Shown here in pieces: positions 15,670-24,817 of a stretch of DNA of 44,304 nt. The stretch is taken from contig JBFMEX010000051.1 of NCBI GenBank assembly GCA_040752215.1, positions 1 through 44,304 of the forward strand, read 5' to 3'. How positions within the stretch are numbered: position 1 is the stretch's first letter; the number at the start of each line of letters is the position of its first letter. A model generated the notes under the pieces. The model searched no databases and was not told the DNA's origin. It worked only from the letters and a program-made list of their open reading frames with translations. The translations under genes were made by a program, and so were the position numbers. The DNA is from JBFMEX01 sp040752215. Its GTDB lineage: Bacteria; Pseudomonadota; Alphaproteobacteria; Rhizobiales; Hyphomicrobiaceae.

Positions 15670-18321
15670 ATGAAGACCGACACGCCCAAGGCCATCCGCC
15701 TCAAGAGCTACCGCCCGCCCGCCTATCTCGTCGACAGAGTCCAGCTCGACATCGCGCTCGACCCCAGCCGTACCCGGGTGCGCTCACGGCTCGTCGTGCG
15801 CGCCAATCCCGCGCTCGACGGCGCGCCCGGGCCGCTGGTGCTCGACGGGGAGAGCCTGGAGCTCGTCTCGGTCGCCCTCGACGGGCGCCAGCTCGCAACC
15901 AGGGCCTACACGCTCACACCGCAGGCGCTGACGATTGCCGCGCCACCCAAAGGCCAATTCACGCTCGACATCGAGACGATCGTAGATCCCGAGAGCAACA
16001 AGGCGCTGCAGGGGCTTTATCGCTCACGCGGGGTCTACACTACGCAGTGCGAGGCGCAGGGCTTCCGCCGCATCACCTATTTCCCCGACCGCCCCGACGT
16101 GCTCGCGGTCTATCGCGTGCGGCTCGAGGCCGACACGAGCGAGGCGCCGGTGCTGCTCTCCAATGGCAACCTGGTCGAGCGCGGCACGCTGGAGCGGGGC
16201 AGGCGCCACTATGCGGTGTGGCACGACCCGTTCCCAAAGCCCTGCTACCTGTTCGCGCTGGTCGGCGGAGACCTCTCCTCGATCGCGTCGACGTTCACCA
16301 CCCGCTCCGGGCGCAAGGTTGATCTCGCGATCTATGTCGAGCACGGCTGCGAGACCCGAGCCGGCTGGGCAATGGACGCGCTCAAGCGCGCGATGGCGTG
16401 GGACGAGCGCGTGTTCGGCCGTGAGTACGACCTCGGCGTGTTCAACATCGTCGCGGTCAGCGACTTCAATATGGGGGCCATGGAGAACAAGGGACTCAAC
16501 ATCTTCAACGACCGGCTAATCCTCGCCTCGCCGGAGACGGCCACGGACGCCATCTTCGAGGCGATCGAGAGCGTGATCGCGCACGAGTACTTCCACAATT
16601 GGACCGGCAACCGGATCACCTGCCGAGACTGGTTCCAGCTATGCCTGAAGGAAGGCCTGACCGTGTTCCGCGACCAGGAGTTCTCCGGCGACGAGCGCTC
16701 GCGCACCGTGCAGCGGATCAGCGACGTGCGCCAGCTGAAGGCGGTGCAGTTCGCCGAGGACGCGGGTCCCCTCGCCCATCCCGTGCGGCCCGAGAGCTAC
16801 ATCGAGATCAACAACTTCTACACGGCCACCGTCTACGAGAAGGGCGCCGAGCTGGTGCGCATGATCAAGACCATCCTCGGCGAGGATGCATTCCGCGCCG
16901 GTATGGACCTCTACTTCTCGCGCCACGACGGCCAGGCGGCGACGGTCGAGGACTTCCTCCAGGCATTCGAGGATGCGAGCGGGCGAGATCTCTCACAGTT
17001 CATGCTCTGGTACCGGCAGGCCGGCACGCCGAGCCTCGTCTGCTCGCTCCGCTACGACAAGGCGAGCAAGACCGCCGCGTTGGAGGTCGAGCAGTCGCTC
17101 AGACCGCTGCACGGCAGGGCGCAGCCGAAACCGATGCACATCCCGCTGCGCCTCGGCCTAGTCGCCGCCGACGGCAGCGACGTCCCGCTGGTCATGGAAG
17201 ACGGGACGCGGCTCGCCGACGGCGTCGTGCACGTGACGAAGCGCAAGCAGCATTTCCGATTCACCGACGTCGACGCGCGCCCTGTGCCGTCGCTGCTCAG
17301 GGGCTTCTCGGCGCCGGTCAACCTGACGCTGGCGATGGACGAGAAGGATCTCGCGTTCCTGATGGCTAACGACAGGGATCTCTTCAATCGCTGGCAGGCC
17401 GCCCATACCTACGCGAGCCGCACCATCCGCGAGATCGTCGCCGCGCTCGGCCGGGGCAAGCGCGTCGCACGCGGGCTCGCCTACGCGCGCGGGCTCGCGA
17501 CGATCGTGCGCGACGAGACGCTCGAGCCCGCCTATCGGGCCGAGGTCTTGAAGCTGCCGAGCGAGGCGGACATCGCGCGCGAGATCGCCAAGGACGTCGA
17601 TCCCGGATTGATCCACCGCGCCCACCGCCAGCTGGCACGGCTGGTCGCCGCGACGCTCGGCGGCGACCTCGAGGCGCTCTACGAGGAGATGCGCGCACGC
17701 GGACGCTTCTCGCCAGCGCCTGCCGCCGCCGGACGGCGTGCGCTCTGCAATGCGGCCCTCAGCCTGCTGCTCGTGCGCGGCACGCCGGCCGACATCGCCC
17801 GCGCGTGGCGCCACTTCGCGACCGCGGGCAACATGACCGACGAGGCGCACGCGCTGATCCTGCTGGCGCAGACCGCCGGGCCCGAGCGCGAGCGCGCACT
17901 GAAGCGCTTCCACGACCGCTGGCAGGGCGACCATGTCGTGATCGACATCTGGTTCGCCGCCCAGGCCCAGTCGCCGCAGCCCACGACCGTCGAGACCGTC
18001 GAGCGCCTGCTCGCCCACCCGCTGTTCTCGCTGACCAGCCCCAACAAGGTTCGCGCCCTCCTCGGAACGCTCGCGTTGCACAATCCCGTCCAGTTCAACC
18101 GGCCGGATGGGGGCGGCTACGCATTGGTCGCCGACCAGGTGCTGGCGATCGACCGCTTCAACCCGCAGATCGCGGCGCGGCTGCTGGCCTCGTTCCGGAG
18201 CTGGCGGGCGCTGGAGGCGGAACGGCGGCGCCTCGCCGGACAGGCGCTGACGCGAATCGCCCGGGGCCCCGATCTCTCCCGCGACGTGGTCGAGATCGTG
18301 ACCAAAATGCTCGAAGAGTGA
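15670..18321 (+). CDS. pepN: Aminopeptidase N (PepN, M1 family)
   Basis: This 883-residue cytosolic zinc aminopeptidase releases N-terminal residues from peptides. The N-terminal beta domain is followed by the thermolysin-like catalytic domain. The exopeptidase motif is GAMEN at 269-273. The zinc motif HEYFHNW has H305, E306 and H309, and the third zinc ligand is E328 in 'CLKEGL', giving HExxH-x18-E. An Ig-like domain and a long all-helical C-terminus follow, as in E. coli PepN, and the length matches that group. ATG 15670 has a GGAAGG site six bases upstream. It is divergent from dusA, and a Rho-independent terminator follows directly, so it is probably monocistronic. Confidence 0.95.
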   Translation: MKTDTPKAIRLKSYRPPAYLVDRVQLDIALDPSRTRVRSRLVVRANPALDGAPGPLVLDGESLELVSVALDGRQLATRAYTLTPQALTIAAPPKGQFTLDIETIVDPESNKALQGLYRSRGVYTTQCEAQGFRRITYFPDRPDVLAVYRVRLEADTSEAPVLLSNGNLVERGTLERGRRHYAVWHDPFPKPCYLFALVGGDLSSIASTFTTRSGRKVDLAIYVEHGCETRAGWAMDALKRAMAWDERVFGREYDLGVFNIVAVSDFNMGAMENKGLNIFNDRLILASPETATDAIFEAIESVIAHEYFHNWTGNRITCRDWFQLCLKEGLTVFRDQEFSGDERSRTVQRISDVRQLKAVQFAEDAGPLAHPVRPESYIEINNFYTATVYEKGAELVRMIKTILGEDAFRAGMDLYFSRHDGQAATVEDFLQAFEDASGRDLSQFMLWYRQAGTPSLVCSLRYDKASKTAALEVEQSLRPLHGRAQPKPMHIPLRLGLVAADGSDVPLVMEDGTRLADGVVHVTKRKQHFRFTDVDARPVPSLLRGFSAPVNLTLAMDEKDLAFLMANDRDLFNRWQAAHTYASRTIREIVAALGRGKRVARGLAYARGLATIVRDETLEPAYRAEVLKLPSEADIAREIAKDVDPGLIHRAHRQLARLVAATLGGDLEALYEEMRARGRFSPAPAAAGRRALCNAALSLLLVRGTPADIARAWRHFATAGNMTDEAHALILLAQTAGPERERALKRFHDRWQGDHVVIDIWFAAQAQSPQPTTVETVERLLAHPLFSLTSPNKVRALLGTLALHNPVQFNRPDGGGYALVADQVLAIDRFNPQIAARLLASFRSWRALEAERRRLAGQALTRIARGPDLSRDVVEIVTKMLEE

Positions 18322-18322
18322 C

Positions 18323-18356
18323 AATTGCCGATCCCACTTGACGGCGGCAATTTTTT
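18323..18356 (+). terminator. Rho-independent terminator of pepN
   Basis: AATTGCCG (18323-18330) pairs with CGGCAATT (18345-18352), with a 14-base loop. The right arm runs into an unbroken T tract (18351-18356). The stem starts one base after the pepN stop codon. This is one of the clearest intrinsic terminators in the window. Confidence 0.75.
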
Positions 18357-18399
18357 CTCCCTCGACAGCCGACTCACCCCGACTCAGAATGAAATTGAT

Positions 18400-18430
18400 G
18401 ATTCGCGGCGAGCGTATCCGCCCGCGAATC
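18400..18430. promoter_or_regulatory. Operator-like 9-base perfect inverted repeat
   Basis: GATTCGCGG (18400-18408) and CCGCGAATC (18422-18430) are exact reverse complements separated by 13 bases. The centre-to-centre distance is 22 bases, about two helical turns, as expected for a dimeric regulator binding one DNA face. It ends 40 bases before the start of the kinase-like gene at 18471. No U-run follows, so it is unlikely to be a terminator. Confidence 0.45.
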
Positions 18431-18470
18431 ACTGGGGCAGCGAGATTTCACAATTCGACGGGAGACAGGC

Positions 18471-19595
18471 ATGGCGTGGACCTTGTCCGCCGGCCCACGG
18501 GGAGGCATTGTACCCGACGCCTGGTTGCGCGCGGTGCGCTGGATGGCGAGCTCGGCGCCAGCCTCGACACGGCGCCTCGCCGTCGTGTCGCCACTGAAGC
18601 TGGTGCTCGCCGCACACGTCGCCGCTGTCGTCATGGTGTTGCAGGTGCTGCCCGGCAATGTCGTCACGATGGCCCTGTCCACGACCAGCCTGCTGCTGAC
18701 CCTGCTCGTCGCTCTCGCCCTTCCGTCCCATGGCGCCCGGCCGACGATGCCCGGCGTGCGCGCCGCCCTCGACGAGGAACTCGGCTCCAACCATGCCGAT
18801 ACGCCGCAGCCGCCTTCCGAGGCCGGTCGGGTCACGGCTGGCAGGGAGCTGGCGAGCCTCGCCTGCGAGCGTCAGGTGCAGCTCGGGCTGCAGGCCCGCC
18901 ATGATGCCACGGTGCTGCGCGCCTCGGCCATCGGCGGCGGCCAGGCCTGGGCGGCGCTGATGGCCCGCATCAGCCACGAGATCCGCACGCCCCTCAATGC
19001 CGTGATCGGCTTCTCGGACCTGATGCAGGCGGAGCTGTTCGGCCCGTTGGGCCATGCCCGCTACGCCGAGTACGTCGACCATATTCGCGATAGCGGCAAG
19101 GCCTTGCTGAAGTCGGCCGAGGACACGCTGGCGATGACCTCCCTCCTCGCCACGGACGCGAGCCCGATAGCAGGCGTGCCGCTGTTGGACATCGTCGAGG
19201 ACGCTCGGTCGTTCCTCGCCGCAGACGTCGCCGCCAAGCGGGTCACGCTTGATCTGCCGCGTGACCTCGACGTCGAGCTGGTGGCCGATCGCCGCGCACT
19301 GCGCCAGATCATGCTCAACCTGATGTCCGAGGCGGTCGCGCGTGCCGAGCCCGGGAGCCGCGTCGCGATCGGGGTTGCCACCGACGGCAGCCTCGCGCAG
19401 ATCGAGATCATGGTGCCGCAAGCGATACCGGTCGCAGCGGCCGGCGACCAGACGCTTGGCCTCTCCATTGCCCGCGCGCTGCTCGATCTCAATGGCTCCG
19501 ATCTCGTCGAGTGGAACCACGGCGACGGCGGATGGCGGGTCGCCACCGTGCTCGATCTCGCGGTGCAGGCCGATTTCTTCGCCGGCGCCTCGTAG
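18471..19595 (+). CDS. Histidine-kinase-like protein with degenerate ATPase domain (probable pseudokinase)
   Basis: This 374-residue protein has two membrane helices (about 42-60 and 64-84), a linker, and a well kept HisKA domain with the phospho-acceptor H169 in 'ARISHEIRTPLNAVIGFSDLM'. The downstream HATPase_c domain is degenerate. The N box reads 'LNLMSEAVA', with Glu287 where the Mg-ATP-binding Asn is expected. No DxGxG (G1) is present, and G2 is reduced to 'QTLGLSIA'. It should therefore dimerise and might be phosphorylated in trans or transfer phosphate, but probably does not hydrolyse ATP. The H-box resembles that of the kinase at 7232. ATG 18471 is preceded by GGAGACAGGC. It is convergent with glnE. 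I rate the kinase family as sure, loss of activity as likely. Confidence 0.83.
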   Translation: MAWTLSAGPRGGIVPDAWLRAVRWMASSAPASTRRLAVVSPLKLVLAAHVAAVVMVLQVLPGNVVTMALSTTSLLLTLLVALALPSHGARPTMPGVRAALDEELGSNHADTPQPPSEAGRVTAGRELASLACERQVQLGLQARHDATVLRASAIGGGQAWAALMARISHEIRTPLNAVIGFSDLMQAELFGPLGHARYAEYVDHIRDSGKALLKSAEDTLAMTSLLATDASPIAGVPLLDIVEDARSFLAADVAAKRVTLDLPRDLDVELVADRRALRQIMLNLMSEAVARAEPGSRVAIGVATDGSLAQIEIMVPQAIPVAAAGDQTLGLSIARALLDLNGSDLVEWNHGDGGWRVATVLDLAVQADFFAGAS

Positions 19596-19649
19596 AGCGC
19601 ACGTCGGGCAGAGCATTGCCGCCCGTGTGCCGCGAGTGCACGCGAGCGC

Positions 19650-22595
19650 TCAGGCGACGATGCGCGGGAACAGCGCCGCGACCTCTGCCAGCGTATCGCC
19701 GAGCCGCGCCTCCAATCGCTCGAAGCTTGGCTCGTCGCCCGCCTGCGCCAGCAGCTCCTTGAGGCCGCTCGGCGCGCTCGCCGGATCGAACGGACCATCG
19801 AAGCAGAGCCGCAGGACTTGCGTCAGGTCGTGCACGAGGCGCGTCGCCGGAATGAGGGTCTCGGCGTCGGCATCGGCGAGCAGTCCGGCACGCTGAAGCT
19901 TCTGGAACGCGAGCAGCGTATTCTGGTCAAGCACCTCAGGATGCTCGGCCGCATGGATGAGCTGCAGGTACTGGGCCATGAACTCCAGATCGACCAGGCC
20001 GCCGCGCACCTGCTTCAGCTCCCAGATATTGGTCGAGCCCTTCTCCTTCTCGATCCGTCCACGCATGTCGAGCACGTCGGCGACGATCTTGCCAGGATCG
20101 CGGGGCTGCACGAGCGCATCGCGGATCGCCGCCTCGATCGCCGCGCGGAGCGCGGGCGGGCCCGAGACGACACGGGCGCGCGTCAGCGCCATGTGCTCCC
20201 ACGTCCACGCCTCGCGCATCTGGTAGTGCACGAAGCTAGCGAGCTGGGTTGCGACCGGCCCCTTCTGCCCGGAGGGCCTGAGGCGCATGTCGACCTCGTA
20301 GAGGGCACCCTCTGCCGTCGGAGCGGTCAACGAGGTGATCATGCGCTGGGTGAAGCGGGAATAGTACTGGGTCGGCGCCAGAGGCCGCTCGCCGGTCGAC
20401 TGGATCGCGGTGGAATCGAAATCGTAGATGACGATCAGATCGAGGTCGGATGCCGCCGTCATCTCGCGGCCACCGAGCTTGCCCATCGCCACCACCGCTG
20501 CCGCGCCGCCCGGCACCACGCCGTGCGCACGCACCAGCTCGGCCTCGGCGAAGCGACCGAGAGCGGTAATCAAGCGCTCGGCGAGCAGCGCGTAGGCACC
20601 TCCCGCCTGGCTCGCATTGATCGAGCCGCTGAGCACACGCACGCCGACGAGAAACGCCTGCTCGCTGCCGACCACGCGGGCGCGGTCGAGCACCTCCTGA
20701 GCGTCACGGGCGGCGTCCAGCTCGGCGGCGATCACCGCGTCCAGGTCGTCAGCCGTCGGCAGCGTGGCGAAGGTGCGCGGATCGATGACCGCATCGAGCA
20801 GGCGGCGGCGGCGCGAGAGAATGCGCGCCAGCCGCGGCGCCGTGCCCATGATGTCGGCGACGAGGCGCAGGAGAGCCGGATTGGCGCGCAGCAGCGAGAA
20901 CAGCTGCACGCCGGTCGGCAGCTCGGAGAGGAACCGGTCGAAGCTTGCAAAGGCACGGTCCGGATCGGCGGTATCGGCGAGCGCCTCGATCAGCAGGTGT
21001 TGCATCTCGGTCAGCCGCTCTCGCGAGCGCGCCGAGCGCACCGCCGCGTAGCGTCCCCGGTGCCAGTTGCGAACCGACGCGATCACCTGGCTCGGCTGCG
21101 TGAACCCCATGCGGCCCAGCGCCGCCACGGTGCCGGGATCGTCGTCCTCGCCGGCGAACACCATGTTGACCTCGCCGCGGGTCAGCTCCGGCACGGTCTC
21201 GAACAGCGCCGCGTAATGACGCTGCACGGTCTCGAGCTCGGCGAGGAGCGCGGCCGAGAACGCGTCCAGCGTCGCGTAGCCGGCGAGCCAGGCGAGGCGT
21301 TCGAGATCGCGCGGGTCGTCGGGCAGCGAATGCGTCTGCTCGTCCGTCGTCATCTGGATGCGATGCTCGATGCGGCGCAGGAGCTTGTAGGCACGCTCCA
21401 GCTCGTCGGCAATATCGGCCTTTATCCAGCCGCGCTCCACGAGGCGGCGCATGGCCTCCAGCGTGCCGCGGGCCCGCAGGTCCGCTTGGCGTCCGCCGGC
21501 GATCAGCTGCTGGGTCTGGACGAAAAACTCGATCTCGCGGATGCCGCCACGGCCGAGCTTGACGTTGTGACCGGCGACGCCGATGCCGCCGAGCCCCCGG
21601 AAGGCGTGGATCTGGCGCTTCATCGCGTGAATGTCGGCGATGGCCGCGAAGTCGAGATACTTGCGCCAGATGAACGGCGCCAGCTCGGCGAGGAACGCCT
21701 TGCCGGCCTCGATATCGCCGGCGACGGGGCGCGCCTTGATGAGGGCGGCGCGCTCCCAGTTCTGGCCGAAGCTCTCGTAGTAGTGCATGGCCGAGCCGGT
21801 CGAAAGCGCGAGCTGGGTGGCTCCGGGATCGGGCCGCAATCTGAGATCGGTGCGGAACACGTAGCCGTCGCCAGTGCGCTCCTGCATCAGCTTCACGAGG
21901 TCGCGCGTCATGCGCACGAAGAACGCCGTCGGCTCCAGGTTGTCGCGCAGCTTGGCGCGCTCCAGCTCGTAGAGCACGATGAGGTCGATGTCGCTCGAGT
22001 AGTTGAGCTCGAACGCGCCGTGCTTGCCCATGCCAAGCACGATGTAGCCCGAATCCCGCTCGGGTGCGGCATGATCGGTGCCGGTCCATTCGCCCTTGGC
22101 CATCGCCTGGCGAAGCAGGAAGCGCACCGCGGCTTGCAGTGCCGCGTCCGCCGTCTCGGCCAGAACCTTCGTCACCGTCATGACCGGCCACACGCCGCCG
22201 ATATCGGCGAGCGCGGTCAGCAGCGCCACCTCGCTCTTGAACAGGCGCAGCGCGCGCATTGCCTCGGCCTGCGTGCCGGCGGCGGCGATCGCCCCGTCGA
22301 GCTGCGCCGCAAGCGCGGCGAAGTGCGCTTCGGGGTCGGAGGCGAGCATTCGCGCCAAGCGGGCCGGGTCGCGGCGCACCAGCCCCGCGAGATAGGGTGA
22401 GCCCTGCAGGACCCCCGCGAGGAGTTGCGCGACACGCTCTTTCCCAAGCAGCTCCGCAAGCGCCCTCGCGTCGGCCTCGGCTAACGGGGGATCGAGCAGA
22501 CCGGCCACATCGGCGTCGGCGCGCGTCGCGTCGCCGATGTGCGGCGCCTCACGGATGCGCGTCCAGAACGCTCCCCGCGGTTCCAGATCGCCCAT
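19650..22595 (-). CDS. glnE: Bifunctional glutamine synthetase adenylyltransferase/adenylyl-removing enzyme
   Basis: This is a 981-residue GlnE that adenylylates and de-adenylylates glutamine synthetase in response to PII. The N-terminal de-adenylylation nucleotidyltransferase has 'LGMGKHGAFELNYSSDIDL' (about 187-205). The C-terminal adenylylation domain has 'VAMGKLGGREMTAASDLDLIVIY' (about 700-722). Both Asp-x-Asp pairs are intact, and each domain is followed by its helical GlnD-type segment. The length is normal. It is the last gene of a minus-strand run degP, response regulator, sensor kinase, glnE, starting 18 bases after the kinase stop; whether it shares their transcript is inferred. 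It controls nitrogen assimilation in the cytoplasm. Confidence 0.95.
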   Translation of the reverse strand: MGDLEPRGAFWTRIREAPHIGDATRADADVAGLLDPPLAEADARALAELLGKERVAQLLAGVLQGSPYLAGLVRRDPARLARMLASDPEAHFAALAAQLDGAIAAAGTQAEAMRALRLFKSEVALLTALADIGGVWPVMTVTKVLAETADAALQAAVRFLLRQAMAKGEWTGTDHAAPERDSGYIVLGMGKHGAFELNYSSDIDLIVLYELERAKLRDNLEPTAFFVRMTRDLVKLMQERTGDGYVFRTDLRLRPDPGATQLALSTGSAMHYYESFGQNWERAALIKARPVAGDIEAGKAFLAELAPFIWRKYLDFAAIADIHAMKRQIHAFRGLGGIGVAGHNVKLGRGGIREIEFFVQTQQLIAGGRQADLRARGTLEAMRRLVERGWIKADIADELERAYKLLRRIEHRIQMTTDEQTHSLPDDPRDLERLAWLAGYATLDAFSAALLAELETVQRHYAALFETVPELTRGEVNMVFAGEDDDPGTVAALGRMGFTQPSQVIASVRNWHRGRYAAVRSARSRERLTEMQHLLIEALADTADPDRAFASFDRFLSELPTGVQLFSLLRANPALLRLVADIMGTAPRLARILSRRRRLLDAVIDPRTFATLPTADDLDAVIAAELDAARDAQEVLDRARVVGSEQAFLVGVRVLSGSINASQAGGAYALLAERLITALGRFAEAELVRAHGVVPGGAAAVVAMGKLGGREMTAASDLDLIVIYDFDSTAIQSTGERPLAPTQYYSRFTQRMITSLTAPTAEGALYEVDMRLRPSGQKGPVATQLASFVHYQMREAWTWEHMALTRARVVSGPPALRAAIEAAIRDALVQPRDPGKIVADVLDMRGRIEKEKGSTNIWELKQVRGGLVDLEFMAQYLQLIHAAEHPEVLDQNTLLAFQKLQRAGLLADADAETLIPATRLVHDLTQVLRLCFDGPFDPASAPSGLKELLAQAGDEPSFERLEARLGDTLAEVAALFPRIVA

Positions 22596-22613
22596 CCCTT
22601 CTCTCCCAACAGA

Positions 22614-24038
22614 TCAGCTGGCCGCGTGCCCCGGACGCCGCTTGGGTAGCACGAGGATCGCTCTGAGACCCGGAGCATTGTCCTCGAGTTTCAGCACGCC
22701 GCCGTGCAGCCGCGCAACTGCCGCGACCAGACTGAGGCCGAGCCCGGTACCGGGGCGCGTGCGGCTTTCGTCGAGGCGGACGAAGCGGCGCAGCACCCGC
22801 TCGCGATCGGCGGTGCCAATGCCGGGACCATGGTCGGCGATGGTGACGAGACCTTCGGTCGCAGTCTCGCCGACCGTGATCTCGATACGGCGCCGGCACT
22901 CCCGAGCCGCCCCCTGGTCGGCGCCGTCGCCGCCGTACTTGATGGCGTTGTCGACCAGGTTGGCGACGGCCTGCCCGACCAGCTGGCGATTGGCCTCGAT
23001 GTGCGGCGCCTCGCCGGTCTCGGCCACCAGCGTCAGCCCCTGCTCGTCGGCCACCGGTTCATAGAGCTCGACCACGTCGCGCACCACCTCGCCGAGCGCG
23101 ACGGGCGAGACCGTCTCGTCGATAGCGCCCGCCTCCAGCCGCGCGATCAGCAGCAGCGCGTTGAAGGTCTTGATCAGCTCGTCGGCTTCGTCGATGACGC
23201 GCGCCAGCCCCTCGCGGTAAGCCGCCTCTCCTTCGGGGCTGCGAAGCGTTGCCTCGGCTCGGTTGCGCAGCCGGTTGAGAGGCGTCTTCAGATCGTGGGC
23301 AATGTTGTCGGAGACCTCGCGCAGCGCACCCATCAGCCCTTCGATCCGCTCCAGCATCTCGTTGAGGTTGCGCGCGAGGCCATCGATCTCGTCGCCGGTG
23401 CCGGCGAGCGGAATGCGCTCGGAGAGCTTGCCGGCCATGATCGCGCGCGTCGCCGCATTGATCGCCTCCAGCCGCGCCATCAGACCTCGCCCGGCGACGA
23501 GACCGGCGGCGAGGCCGGCGAGCGCGAGCACGCCGAAGCCGGCGAGCGACGTCGCCAGCACGCTCTCGACGAAGCGGCTGCGAGGCTCGACGTCGCGGCC
23601 AACGACGAGGCGCGCGCCGGCGACATCCAAGCGCTCAGCGACAGCGAGCCGCGAATGGCCGCCGTGGTCGGGGGTGATGCGAAACACGGCCCCGCCGGAG
23701 CGGTCGGCCAGCTCGGCCGGCAGGGCGGCGAGATTGCCGGCGAGTCGCTGGCCATCGGCGCCGAGCAGCAGATAGAGCCGGTCACCCGCTGCCTCGCTGC
23801 GCCGGCGCACGGCCTCGACGAGCGCGGCCGCGTCGCTGCCCCGGGCCGACCGTACGAGATCGTCGCTCTCGAGCCTGATCTCGGCCAGCGTCTCTGCTGC
23901 CAGCTCGCGGTTCGCGTGCCACGTCAGCAGGGCGACGAGCAGGCCGGCGGCGACGGCGTAGAGCGCCACCATCGTCGCCGCGAGGCGGAATGGCGTCGAG
24001 GTGAGCGCGCCGCCGAGGATCCTACTGAGCGCCGTCAC
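22614..24038 (-). CDS. Sensor histidine kinase with HAMP domain
   Basis: This is a 474-residue orthodox membrane kinase. Transmembrane helix 1 is at about 17-39, a periplasmic sensor domain spans about 40-158, and helix 2 is at about 160-182. HAMP is at about 183-236. HisKA has H248 in 'VSDNIAHDLKTPLNRLRNRAE', and a complete HATPase_c carries N box 'VANLVDNAIKYG', G1 'DHGPGIG' and G2 'RPGTGLGLSL'. Its start overlaps the end of the response regulator gene by 17 bases, marking the two as a cognate pair. The upstream degP suggests an envelope-stress or protein-quality signal, an inference. A glnE gene follows 18 bases after its stop. The signal sensed cannot be read from sequence. Confidence 0.92.
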   Translation of the reverse strand: MTALSRILGGALTSTPFRLAATMVALYAVAAGLLVALLTWHANRELAAETLAEIRLESDDLVRSARGSDAAALVEAVRRRSEAAGDRLYLLLGADGQRLAGNLAALPAELADRSGGAVFRITPDHGGHSRLAVAERLDVAGARLVVGRDVEPRSRFVESVLATSLAGFGVLALAGLAAGLVAGRGLMARLEAINAATRAIMAGKLSERIPLAGTGDEIDGLARNLNEMLERIEGLMGALREVSDNIAHDLKTPLNRLRNRAEATLRSPEGEAAYREGLARVIDEADELIKTFNALLLIARLEAGAIDETVSPVALGEVVRDVVELYEPVADEQGLTLVAETGEAPHIEANRQLVGQAVANLVDNAIKYGGDGADQGAARECRRRIEITVGETATEGLVTIADHGPGIGTADRERVLRRFVRLDESRTRPGTGLGLSLVAAVARLHGGVLKLEDNAPGLRAILVLPKRRPGHAAS

Positions 24039-24702
24039 GGATCATATACCCCGCACCGCGGATGGTGTGCAGCAGCGGCCGCTCGAAGCTCTTGTCGATC
24101 TTGGAGCGCAGCCGAGAGACGTGCACGTCGATGACGTTGGTCTGCGGGTCGAAATGATAGTCCCATACATTCTCAAGCAGCATGGTGCGGGTCACCACCT
24201 GCCCGGCGTGCTTCATCAGGTACTCGAGCAGGCGGTACTCGCGCGGCTGCAGCGGGATCGGCTCGCCGGCCCGCATCACGCGATGCGCGAGGCGGTCGAG
24301 CACCAGATCGCCGACCACGTAGCGTGTCGCCTGCTCCTCCGGCGCACTGCGCCGCGCCAGCGCCTCGACCCTCGCCAGCAGCTCGGTATAGGCATAGGGC
24401 TTGGTCAGGTAGTCGTCACCGCCGGCACGCAGCCCCTTGACGCGGTCGTCGACGTCGCCGAGTGCGGAAAGAATGAGAACGGGAGTGCGATCGCCTGCCT
24501 CCCGCAAGCGGCGGACCAGCGTCAGCCCGTCGAGACGAGGCAGCATGCGATCGACGATGAGCAGGTCGTAGCCGCCGTCGCGGGCGAGCGCGAGCCCCGC
24601 CTCGCCGTCCTCGGCCCAGTCGGCAGCATGCCCGCTTTCCTTCAGCGACTTCTGCAGGAACTGGGCGGTCTCGCGGTCGTCCTCGATCACCAGCAGGCGC
24701 AT
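24022..24702 (-). CDS. OmpR-family response regulator
   Basis: This 226-residue regulator has a receiver domain with acidic pocket 'EDD' (8-9), phospho-acceptor D51 ('LLIVDRMLP') and lysine in 'LTKPYAYTELLARV'. A C-terminal winged helix follows, with 'LQPREYRLLEYLMKHAGQVVTRTMLLENVWDYHFDPQTNVIDVHVSRLRSKI' cut into the usual three-helix wing. ATG 24702 is chosen; an in-frame ATG 17 codons upstream would add an unlike tail. It overlaps the kinase gene by 17 bases. Between it and degP lies a strong hairpin (24759-24797), which may set its expression relative to degP. It may regulate degP or the divergent protease gene, which is untested. Confidence 0.93.
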   Translation of the reverse strand: MRLLVIEDDRETAQFLQKSLKESGHAADWAEDGEAGLALARDGGYDLLIVDRMLPRLDGLTLVRRLREAGDRTPVLILSALGDVDDRVKGLRAGGDDYLTKPYAYTELLARVEALARRSAPEEQATRYVVGDLVLDRLAHRVMRAGEPIPLQPREYRLLEYLMKHAGQVVTRTMLLENVWDYHFDPQTNVIDVHVSRLRSKIDKSFERPLLHTIRGAGYMIRDGAQ

Positions 24703-24758
24703 GCGGCTCTTCGTCCTGTTTCGGGCAAGGGCATACTGCCCGGACAGGGCCAAAACGT

Positions 24759-24797
24759 CGAGGCGGCGGCCGTCGGATCTCGACCGCCGCCGCCTCG
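24759..24797 (-). terminator. Hairpin between degP and the response regulator (terminator or attenuator)
   Basis: CGAGGCGGCGGC (24759-24770) is the exact reverse complement of 24786-24797. Inside, GTCG (24772-24775) pairs with CGAC (24781-24784) after a C/C mismatch, leaving a five-base loop. Read from the minus strand it lies 20 bases after the degP stop and is followed by a short GTTTT. It probably reduces read-through from degP into the two-component genes. Confidence 0.6.
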
Positions 24798-24817
24798 CAT
24801 GCTTACCGCCGGCCGGA

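Noticed and set aside
19818..22400. Very long open frame on the plus strand (about 860 codons) opposite glnE
   Set aside because: It is antisense to a complete glnE with all motifs. The predicted product is Arg/His/Gly-rich with no domain, the usual shadow in GC-rich genes.
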